Positions 35,518 to 45,800 of a stretch of DNA of 64,000 nt are shown here, piece after piece. Numbering within the stretch: position 1 is the stretch's first letter; each line of letters opens with the position of its first letter. This DNA comes from Parus major (Eukaryota > Chordata > Aves > Passeriformes > Paridae), in contig NC_031772.1 of assembly GCF_001522545.3 (NCBI RefSeq), positions 792,865 through 856,864 on the forward strand, in the 5' to 3' direction. The notes below the pieces were generated by a model. That model was not told the DNA's origin, did not search any database, and worked only from the letters and a program-made list of their open reading frames with translations. A program made the position numbers and the translations under genes.

Positions 35518-35796
35518 AAGCCCTTTGAATGAGCCATGGGTGCGTTTCTGGATGCGCTGGCACTGCTCTGCTGCTGTCAGTCCCCAGATCCCGAATGCAG
35601 AGCTCGGTGGAGCAGCAGGAACAGCTCACACGAGACCCCAGAGCTGGCACACAGCAGTGTGGGCAAGGGAAGGCCAGCAGGAGCCCACGAGGGAGGTGAA
35701 CACACACACCAGTGCACCCACAAGGATCCCAAACAGAGCTTTTCACATCACTCAGGCTCAGTTACAGCGTGGGCAGCAGCCCAGAGGCGGCTCCTG

Positions 35797-36282
35797 NNNN
35801 NNNNNNNNNNNNNNNNNNNNNNNNNNNNNNNNNNNNNNNNNNNNNNNNNNNNNNNNNNNNNNNNNNNNNNNNNNNNNNNNNNNNNNNNNNNNNNNNNNNN
35901 NNNNNNNNNNNNNNNNNNNNNNNNNNNNNNNNNNNNNNNNNNNNNNNNNNNNNNNNNNNNNNNNNNNNNNNNNNNNNNNNNNNNNNNNNNNNNNNNNNNN
36001 NNNNNNNNNNNNNNNNNNNNNNNNNNNNNNNNNNNNNNNNNNNNNNNNNNNNNNNNNNNNNNNNNNNNNNNNNNNNNNNNNNNNNNNNNNNNNNNNNNNN
36101 NNNNNNNNNNNNNNNNNNNNNNNNNNNNNNNNNNNNNNNNNNNNNNNNNNNNNNNNNNNNNNNNNNNNNNNNNNNNNNNNNNNNNNNNNNNNNNNNNNNN
36201 NNNNNNNNNNNNNNNNNNNNNNNNNNNNNNNNNNNNNNNNNNNNNNNNNNNNNNNNNNNNNNNNNNNNNNNNNNNNNNNNNN
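35797..36282. other. Assembly gap (486 N) between F9 and MCF2
   Basis: Undetermined bases about 280 bp after the distal F9 polyadenylation signal. Confidence 0.99.
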
Positions 36283-36551
36283 TGGGGACACCCTGAGCCA
36301 GGGCAGGGTGGCAGCAGCTGCTCCTTCAGACTTCAGCAGGAGTGCTAAAGTGCCTCTCCCACTTCCATTGCCACTGCATCCAGCAAGAAACCAACTGGAT
36401 CATCTGCCACTGCTAACCTTAAAATCAAAATGCATGTAAGGTTTTAAGTTGTTCCAAGGAAATGAAATAAAACCAACACTGTGAGCACTTTTTTTTGCTC
36501 TAGAATTATAGCAGATGGCTCTTTGAACAGAATTGCACATTCTCAGATGGA

Positions 36552-36557
36552 TTTATT
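36552..36557 (-). terminator. Candidate MCF2 polyadenylation signal, distal
   Basis: TTTATT on + reads AATAAA on -, at the left end of an AT-rich block running to about 38.7 kb. It would be the end of a long or spliced MCF2 3'UTR, about 1 kb from the F9 end. Confidence 0.3.
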
Positions 36558-38527
36558 TAACAAGTTTTTAATCTTTAAATATAGATTTAACACATTTTTT
36601 ACAGGTACATATACAATATAGTTCATTTAAACTTGCAGTCAGAGAAAATTCTCTACTGTAATTTATACATATCCATGAAGAGCCTAATTCAACAGCATAC
36701 TCAGGGGAACATACCATGTGCAAAGTTTCAAATGTTAAAAACCTCAGACTGTACATTCAGATTTGCAGAACTTATCAACCTCATAAATTAATAAAAGCTT
36801 AGATTTAAAACTATGGAAGACAAAAAAGATTAAAATCATTTAATATGCAATGTGTGCTGTGTTTCAGACAAATATTTACAGTTGTACCTCAAAATGTGTA
36901 TTGTTACCACAGGAATTGTTACCACCATCAACAGCCCCAGCAGTAACTTGAGACACTCCTCCTTTCCCACCTAATTAGTGCAATGTGGTTGATTGGAAAG
37001 TAGATGAGAAGACCCTGCAGGGGCTGAAACCTCTGCCCTGTGAGCACCAGGACTGTGCTGTCAGTGCAGACTCAGCTGGGCCAGCTTGGGGGTGCTCAGG
37101 GGAGCCCCAAAGGGGAGACCCCGAGGGGAGGAGCAGCCACCGTGGCTGGGGAACCCCAGGAAACCTCAGCCAGCCAGCAGCTCAATTCCTCCTCCCAAAA
37201 ACAGTCACAAAACACACCCAGCACGGTTTAACTTGACCTGGGACTGTGTCTAAGGGCTGGCTCACAAATAAAAACCAGATCAGAAAGGTCCCCCTTTAGT
37301 CCATGGTATAAACATTTCATTTGGCTGGGGCAGAGCAAATTCACTACTGCATGCACACTATTGACCCTGCTCTCCACACACTCAGGTGCTCCTTGCACAC
37401 ATCTGCTCAAAAGATCAAACCACCTGTACCTACCTCTGTTCTACAAAAGCAAAACTAGACAAAAAACACAGATTGAAATTAGGAGTCTTCAACATTCTTT
37501 TTCCTTTCTCAAAAATTCTATAGATACATTATTGTTAAAGATGCTGAAAAAGTCTTATCACAAGAACATCCTTAGTGCAAACATGGACGTTTAGCTTGGA
37601 TTTATGGCACGTGTTCCAAAAGTACATACATTAATGTAAACTTCAACACTTGCTAGATACAGGTTTCAGCCCTGGGACGCTTTGGGACCCGAAGTGATTG
37701 GTGACAACCCTGAGTTGTCTGTTTGACCTGACCCAGACCTCACTGAAATCAAGGAGGCTGACTGCAGTGGGCTGGAGACAGGCCCTAAGTGCAAAAAGAG
37801 GATTTTTAGTGTTATTGCATCCTCACGTGTGAGTCAGCCACATGATGCTCTTACAGAACATTACATTCACATAGCTGAAGCAGATATTTAAGAAAAATCC
37901 ACCCATAAAATCAATTCAGCAGGACATACAGCTTGTTTGGTATTTTTTTTTTCTTTTTGGTTTATCAAAACACAACTCTTATTTGCAACTTCAACAGTTG
38001 TCAGCTAATAAGTAGGCAAAACCTACTTCAACCTGTAGAGGAAATTTCAAGCATCTAAACAAAGTGTCAGGAAACTGTAGCGTACTTCTCTGATGAAACA
38101 TGATGTATGTCATGGAAAAACAGCAGGAAAAATGAATAAAATCCCATCATTTCCAAAACAAAGAGCAGAGAATGGCTTCCTTTATGAGCATGAGAAGCTG
38201 CTTAGGACCCCGGTCCCACTCAGTGCAGATGGAGCTGTGGAGGTCTGTGAATGTGATGAATTGTACAGGACAACTCCAACTACTGTGCTATTTCTCTGTA
38301 ACACTTAGTTGAAAGCTTCCAAAGAGCATCGAAAATAGGATGCTACTAGTTCACCCTTAAGTCAAGGGGAACTAAACTTTCTCGTGTTACACAGGGCAGC
38401 ATCTATAAAGTAATGGAGAATGGTGTTAATATTAAAGCATCTTATTCCAAGAAATACATTGTTCCCTGTAATCAAGTAACATTTGTATAACAGAAAAAAA
38501 ATAAATGCACTCCTGCATTTCTCCCTA

Positions 38528-38593
38528 AAAGCTGAACTCCCACTGGCTTCAGTGAGAGCCTTGACTAAGGCAGGACCACAGGGTTTGACTCAT
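38528..38593. repeat. Possible ancient interspersed repeat (ACTGGCTTCAGTGAGAGCC core)
   Basis: CTCCCACTGGCTTCAGTGAG, then CTAAGGCAGGACCACAGGGT resembles the same old element as at 8355. A further weak copy may lie at 37735-37795 (CACTGAAATCAAGG, then GACAGGCCCTAAGTGC). Confidence 0.4.
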
Positions 38594-38982
38594 TTCCATC
38601 ATCTACCACTTCATTATCACAGCAAGGCCAGCTGATATCTTCTCTGGGCTCCTTATTCTGTCAGGCTGGAAATGGTTTCTGGCGATCCTAAAGAGCTGTT
38701 CTGTGAAGCTGGCTGGCCCAGCAGCTCGGAGGAGACCCTGCTTTATGTTTCAAAGGCCAAAAAGCAATCAGCATTGCCACGAAGGGAGCCTGTACAGACA
38801 CCAAAGCCTGTGGCTGCAGTCATTAACGTGCCAGAGGGCCAGAGCTGTGCTGCAGCTGCAAACTGCCAGGGGCATTTCAGCCACACCCTGACAAATCCTG
38901 CACGTTCAGCCAGCATACTCACAGCAGCCTGAGAAACCACCCAAAATACCTGATCAGGAGCTGGGAGCCACAGGAGGGGACA

Positions 38983-39070
38983 GTGGGGACACAGGACAGT
39001 CCCCAGTGCCCTGGCCAGAGGACACAGGACAGTCCCCAGTGCCCTGGCCAGAGATGACACAGGACAGTCC
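38983..39070. repeat. 33-36-bp minisatellite, left of a gap
   Basis: Copies of ACAGGACAGTCCCCAGTGCC then CTGGCCAGAG run into the gap at 39071. The same unit resumes at 39744. Confidence 0.9.
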
Positions 39071-39743
39071 NNNNNNNNNNNNNNNNNNNNNNNNNNNNNN
39101 NNNNNNNNNNNNNNNNNNNNNNNNNNNNNNNNNNNNNNNNNNNNNNNNNNNNNNNNNNNNNNNNNNNNNNNNNNNNNNNNNNNNNNNNNNNNNNNNNNNN
39201 NNNNNNNNNNNNNNNNNNNNNNNNNNNNNNNNNNNNNNNNNNNNNNNNNNNNNNNNNNNNNNNNNNNNNNNNNNNNNNNNNNNNNNNNNNNNNNNNNNNN
39301 NNNNNNNNNNNNNNNNNNNNNNNNNNNNNNNNNNNNNNNNNNNNNNNNNNNNNNNNNNNNNNNNNNNNNNNNNNNNNNNNNNNNNNNNNNNNNNNNNNNN
39401 NNNNNNNNNNNNNNNNNNNNNNNNNNNNNNNNNNNNNNNNNNNNNNNNNNNNNNNNNNNNNNNNNNNNNNNNNNNNNNNNNNNNNNNNNNNNNNNNNNNN
39501 NNNNNNNNNNNNNNNNNNNNNNNNNNNNNNNNNNNNNNNNNNNNNNNNNNNNNNNNNNNNNNNNNNNNNNNNNNNNNNNNNNNNNNNNNNNNNNNNNNNN
39601 NNNNNNNNNNNNNNNNNNNNNNNNNNNNNNNNNNNNNNNNNNNNNNNNNNNNNNNNNNNNNNNNNNNNNNNNNNNNNNNNNNNNNNNNNNNNNNNNNNNN
39701 NNNNNNNNNNNNNNNNNNNNNNNNNNNNNNNNNNNNNNNNNNN
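39071..39743. other. Assembly gap (673 N) inside a minisatellite
   Basis: Both flanks carry the same 33-36-bp tandem unit. Confidence 0.99.
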
Positions 39744-39819
39744 GGACAGTCCCCAGTGCCCTGGCCAGAGGGGACACAGGACAGTCCCCAGTGCCCTGGC
39801 CAGAGATGACACAGGACAT
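39744..39819. repeat. 33-36-bp minisatellite, right of a gap
   Basis: Continuation of the array at 38983. The 673-base gap between them is therefore almost certainly more of the same tandem unit. Confidence 0.9.
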
Positions 39820-42100
39820 GCAAGCTCAGTCCTTCAGGCAGTGTGAGTGGGGGGAAACCTTTGCTCAGCTTTATCAGGCATGGAGAGCAGGCACAGGGAA
39901 TCCCCCTAAGGCTTGGAAGAGAGAATTTGGCAAGTGGGATGTTAAAGAAACTGGGAGAGAGTCTGGCATGTAGAACAGGAGCCTGTGCCCACCCTGGGCA
40001 GGAAGAGACTCCAAAAATAACCTGGTTCCAAGCCCTGCCATGGGTGCTGCAGGGCAGCTGAGAGCTGAGATCCCTTCTCTGCACTGCCACAGAGCTGCCA
40101 GGGCTGCCAAGTGTGGTCCCTGGCACACTGGCCACCCAGGGATGTACAGAACTGTTTTGTCTCCTGCTCCAGTGCAGAGGAGGAGCTGGGATTGCAATGC
40201 TGGAGCCCCAACCATCCCTGAAATGAAGAGATAATCCTGCATCTCCGTGTTAACTCATGGAAAAGCCAAGTCAGTTAACCAGGCAATGCCTGACCACTTG
40301 CAAGGCAGCTGAAACTACCCACACAGGGGTGAGCCTCAGCACTACATTCTGAGTATTGCTCTTTCTCAGCACAGCTCTCTCCAAATAATTTTCATTTTGA
40401 GCTCTGCATGTTACCACCTGCAATAGAAAACTGTTCCTTCACCATGCACATTAAAAAAACCCACGGTGGGTTTGCACAGCAGACAGAATAAATGTGTTTG
40501 GAAGAAAGCAGCAAGGACTAATCTCAGACCTTACAGCTAGAGGCACATCAGAAGGAAAACCCATTTTCAAAACCATCTCCAAGCCAGCCACCTTTCTCCC
40601 AGAGAACCTCATGGCTTCCATCCAGGCCAAGGTTTACAAGAGAAGTGTGGATGTGCAAAGCTGGAACAGCTGGGGAATGAAGCATTTACCAAATACCCCT
40701 CTGCTAACTTAAAATGGACAGCAAAATGTTCCCTGTAACTTCATTATGATTTGTATTGGCTCAACACATATAATAATAATAATTTATTATATTTATGGAC
40801 TAATTAGCAGGAGGAGAGAGGAACAGCTTGTAGGCATGCAGGTAGCAGCCATCCTGTGGTGGGCCACAGTATAAATCTAAGGAGAAATGTGAAGGTAAGA
40901 GAACCATTTATTCTATTCAGCTAAAGGCTTTGCCCTGAAAAACATCCCAAAGCCCAGATTTGTATGAATTCTGCTATGAAATTCTGTGGCTGGCCATGGA
41001 GTTTTAATTAGGGGAACCTGGAGCTGAGCAACAAGAGAGGCACTGCTCTCACAAAATGCCAGAACTGCCTCTCCCCCAGCACTGAAGGGACTCCAACACT
41101 CCCCAAGCCCTTGGGGATCCCACAGATGAGTCGGTTTTACACTGCCAACATGCAAAGCAGCGTTTCAGCACAAGCAGCTCATGATCCCTGAGGGCTCTGA
41201 CGCTCCCTCCTGCTCCTACTTCACTCCACGAGCTTGGCTTGATTTTCCCTCTGCTATTCTGGAGCAAGAGCTCCATCTTCTGAAGCAGCAGGAAAGAACC
41301 CAGTCCAGACCACTGCCAAGGACTCGATGAAAATCAGTTTACAGAGTGCAAGCTGCTCCTGGCTGTAAGGACACATTGCTGAAAAGCTCTAGGGATAGCT
41401 CTAGGAAACAGCAAGAGAACATCCTACATCAGCCCCCAGTATTTCCTGGGGTGTGTGTAAGACTGGAATCATGCCTCTGGCCTGCAGGCATGAGCAAAAC
41501 CAGCAAGAGACCAGTTACCTTCACAGGGAAAACAGGCTCAGTGTGCTCAGCCCTGGGACACAGCTCTGGAGTGCCTGGGCACTGCTGTGGCACTCACAGG
41601 AGACGTTCTCTGTGGTTTCACCCCTCAATTCCCCTCAGCCTCTACACAGCAACTTTATAAACCAGTCTAGAGCTGACAGTCTCTAGGTTTTTGGGGATCT
41701 GACCACTGACAATGCAAAGCAGAGCTCAAAGTTTCCCAGCACCCTTTTTCCCAGCTGGAAAACCCTTCTGCACAGGACCTGGTGAGATGGGGTAGCCATA
41801 CACAGAGAGAAGATCAAGGTTGCCATTACTGCAGCTGGAAACAGGGTGCCAGTAAACTCTGAACATTGGTTAGCAAACTACCCCTCACAGAAAGTCAGCA
41901 AACCTTCAACCTGTGAAATTCAACTGCCAACAAAGGGGATAAAAAATACCTTCCTGTATGGGAAGGATTTCACTGAAAATATACAAAAACCCATTGTGAG
42001 CTGACTGGGATTTTAAGCCTTTCAGATGGCTTCCTTCACGTTCATCAAAATAATAGATACTGACACAAAACAAGTATTTAAAGAGAAATCTCCTTGCAAA
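39820..42100. other. Region 3' of the recognised MCF2 exons
   Basis: No coding exon recognised. A small ATAATAATAATTTATTAT tract occurs near 40,770-40,790. A further terminal MCF2 exon could be hidden here if exon 22 splices on. Confidence 0.5.
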
Positions 42101-42130
42101 ATTTGCTTCATACAGTCATAACTACTATTT

Positions 42131-42136
42131 TTTATT
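42131..42136 (-). terminator. Candidate MCF2 polyadenylation signal, proximal
   Basis: TTTATT on + reads AATAAA on -. It lies about 760 bases after the possible TGA at 42898 and would suit a transcript that ends in exon 22. Confidence 0.35.
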
Positions 42137-42897
42137 TTTTTTAATGGGCTAAGTCTATGTGGGCTTCCTGAGCTGTTCCATCTCCAACCCTGGTCTCCCA
42201 TCTGCAGAGGACAGCATGGTGATGAGGCAACAATGGTTGTGGTGATGCTGTGGAAAGGGCAACAGGCTGCTCTTAAGGCATTTTCTTGTGTCATCTCTTA
42301 TGCTTCCCTATCTATTTCTATGTACAGGTACAGCTAGAAAATGAGAAACATGGATGTGGAGCCTCTAAGCCTTTGGCTGAAACCTGGAAACCTGTTTGTT
42401 ATAAACTTTATCTAAGGATGGATTAACCAGCAGGCAGCAGTGAGGGCAGGAGTGAGGCAGCAAGGAGGAAGTATTGCCTTTAGTGCTGGGGTCAGGCCAC
42501 GATGTCTTTTGCAGCAGGAGGGGATTTTGCTTAGGTACCTCCTGTTCACACGGGGTTTGAGCTACAGCAGTGAGGAGGCAAAACAGGCACGGGGATCCCT
42601 GGTCAGACTCCGTCTCTTCTCCCCGGTCTTCTACCCAGTGCTCTTGCAATGAAATCTATGTTTTTAAATGCTTGGTTTTAATTTACTAGTGCCTAAAGTC
42701 TCAGAAACGTCTTAGAGTGTTAAAAAAAGAAACAAACAAAAAGCTTAATTTACTACTTTTGCAGGCTTTTTGGAATAGCTGCTTGTTTTCTATTTTTCCA
42801 GCAGAGGCAGATGCAGCCAGATTTAGTACATCAAGTGTAATGCCAATGGCTTAAAAGACCTGATTTGAGATATGAAATATTTCTGCTAGGCGTGCTA

Positions 42898-45800
42898 TCA
42901 AATACCTGCAACTTTGGCATTCCGAAATCTGCAGTCACCGACTACTATCTGCAGACTGTGGACAGGAATCCAGCCTTCTTTTCTTCTGTTTAGGTTTTTC
43001 ACCAACCTTGGAATGACAACAGCATTAGGAACAGAAGCCAACCAAGCCAGAAGCAGTTTGGTGAGGGCACATTCTACACAGCTGGGGGTGCCAAACAATT
43101 TGTTCAAACCAGGGAAGCATTTTAACAGGACCTGGCCATACATTTAAAGTATTCTTCCCACCTAAATTTAGGAACCTAATTAAAAACCTACACCTCTTTG
43201 GACAATGAAGAACAGGACTCCCTGTCAAGTCATTCTGCCTGAGACCTCCAGAGATGCCAGCTGAGGAAAACTGGCTACTGAAGGAGTCAAGGGCAATTAT
43301 TCTTCTCACTCCTCTGCTCTTGAGACTGGTGGGATGATTTCAGTCAGGGAACTATAAGCAAATTCAAACCAAGATTTAGGCAGCTGGAAATACTCATGCT
43401 CTTACTCATGACAACCCTCTGTCTCCCTCATGCAGTGAAATTTGTGCTAACAAAAAAGCTTGGTGTGAGAAATCTTTGACTGGCACTGGCTGAAGCCCCC
43501 AGGAGAGGTGAACTTGCAGCAAACCTGAGATGCTTTGCATCTGCTTTTGCTAACAACAAACTGAATTTTTCAAAATGCTGTGGGACCAGATGGTCCTTGC
43601 AGATCCCTTGCAATTGAAATATTCTATTTTATCCTAGTCTGATTTCCCTTGAAGTGCAAGGGCTGTAGCTGTCAGCCAGGAATCCTGCACAGGGCATTGA
43701 CATCTGTGCATTCACAGGCTCCTGCTGACACCACCCTTCCCACACCCCAGACGGGGCTTTAGCACACTGAGCTCCCTCCTACCCCAGCTGCCTGATGAGA
43801 GCTGCTCAGAACCATCCTGGAAAGAGCCAGAAACCTCAGCCAACTTGCTGTAAATCTGAGGGCCCCTCCAGAGGAGGACACTGCTGGTCCAAGGGGCAGC
43901 AGCCTCAGGGGTGTTCCCAGGGGATGCTCCCAGCCACCAGCAGAGCAGCAGCTCTGAGGAGTTCTCTTGTTGTGTTCACACACAACAGAGTCTGCAGCCA
44001 CCCCAGGAAACACTCCTACAGCTGGCTGAGGGAGGAAAATGCCTGGTAATTACTCCCTGTGGCTGTTAATAAGCCCAGAGGAACAAAGGCTGGAGCTGAG
44101 CTGGGCAAAGGGAGGCACCATCTGAAGTGGGAAGAGCATGGCAAGAGGGGCTGGGAAGGTGTTGGTAAAACCCAGCCCACGCAGGGACCCGTGGCAAGGG
44201 AAGTCCTGACTTGTTTCCCCAGGCCAAGCCAGTGTGGATGGCACCTAATCTTGGCAAGAGAATGAATTCTCCAGCTTTCTGGAATGATCTGAAGCTCAGA
44301 GCATGGAGTGTATCACCAGGCAAGGGACATTTCAAGGGACTGCCCTGCAAGCCTTACAGATAAGGCAAAGTAATCCTAAAATACCTACCACTGTCCCTCA
44401 CCATCTTCATGCAAGAGCTGAATTTCATCCCCGTTTTTCACCAGCAGGTCCTCTGATCCTCTCCTCTTGCAGTCTGCAAGGGCTTTGTATTTTCCTGGAG
44501 ACTGTGGTAGAGAGAAAAACTTATTTAGCTGCATTTCATATCATGCAGCTGTGATTTCTGACTGCTGCAGGGAAGGTGACAGAGCCCTACCAGCCACCTT
44601 ATTTAAAATTATTTCAAGAAACTGTGGCTGGGACACCTTCTCATTCCCCAAACCTCAATATGGAAATTCTGAGAGACTCAGACAAGACACAGCCATGATC
44701 CAGTAAGGAGAACACGGCAGGGTGAGACCCCCCAGGCTCTGAGGTTATCCCAGCTACACCCACCAGCTGGTTCCCGTCCTCCTCCTCGGTGTCTGAGCAG
44801 TTGGAGAGGTACTGGTGGCCCGACCACTCCTCCAGCCCCTCGCAGATTTCCAGCGACTGGGACATTCCTGGCCAGCCTGCAAGAGAGCGTGGGGCTCAGC
44901 CTGGAGCCCAGAGGCACAGGAGGGCCCCAGAGGGAGGGAAGGGGCCATACTTCTGTGGGGTTTGTTCTGGGGGGACACCAGCCCACTGTCCAGCATCACC
45001 GGGCTGGTGCGCTCCGAGTCGTTCTCTTCGGAGCTGATGGAGGCTCTCTGCTGCTTCCTGAACAGGTACAAAAATAACAAAAAAATCCTGCCTTTACTTC
45101 ACACAAACTCCCTAAGGTTTTGTTAAATAGGGTCAGAAATAATACTGGTACCTCTTACTGCATGTTTCTGGGAAGAGTAAGGACTTAGTGCCGGGTTCTC
45201 AATCTCTTTGGGAGAGGGAAGGGAGTTGCTGCAGTGTCTCTCCCCTGAGTTAGAGCCCTGGCTTTGCTCTGTCTCTGTCTGCAGAGGAGCTGCAGCTCAG
45301 CTGGAGCTGCCAGGCTCCAGGGTGCCCCTCACAGCCCCCGTCCCCAGCAGCACAGCCCTGCTGTCCCCTGCCCAGGGATGGCACTGGGTGCCAGCCTGGC
45401 ACTCACCTGTCACCCAGCTGTGAGGACAGCGGGAGCTCCGAGCACGAGCCAGGCTGCTGCTTCTCCACTGCTGCCAGGGCAAGCACAGACAAAACACACT
45501 TCTTTAATAGCAACTCTCACACTTGAAGCATTACCTTGAAAATTAGACCTTTTGTACAACCCTACTGATTTCTGTTCAGAGAAAAACACACCTGTGGGCT
45601 CCTGCAAAGGACAGGCTTAGTTATGATTAAGGAGGAATGTTAGCACAAATCCAACACTCAGCATGCTACTGAGGATCATAATATGCTTAAAATTAGGCAT
45701 CTGTTATGTATCTTGAATTAAACCTATGATAACAAATGTGAAATAATCCCCAAGGTAATGACAACCAGAAAAATGTACTTCTGTGATCTATTTTCACATG

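Larger units (their letters stand above)
35345..35535 (+). other. F9: F9 3' untranslated region (short)
   Basis: Non-coding sequence after the F9 stop, containing two AATAAA signals. The first would give a 3'UTR of about 110 nt and the second about 190 nt. Human F9 has a 3'UTR of roughly 1.4 kb. The exact end is inferred from signal positions. Confidence 0.6.
36430..38660 (-). other. AT-rich block between F9 and MCF2; possible distal MCF2 3'UTR
   Basis: No coding exon recognised. The block is AT-rich and contains two or three old repeat remnants. Its left end carries an AATAAA signal on the - strand. It may be the end of a long MCF2 transcript, or simply intergenic DNA. Confidence 0.35.

Noticed and set aside
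38672..38932. 86-codon + strand frame (MVSGDPKELFCEAG ...)
   Set aside because: Looked gene-like at first, but no family, splice or conservation support, and it runs into a minisatellite region.
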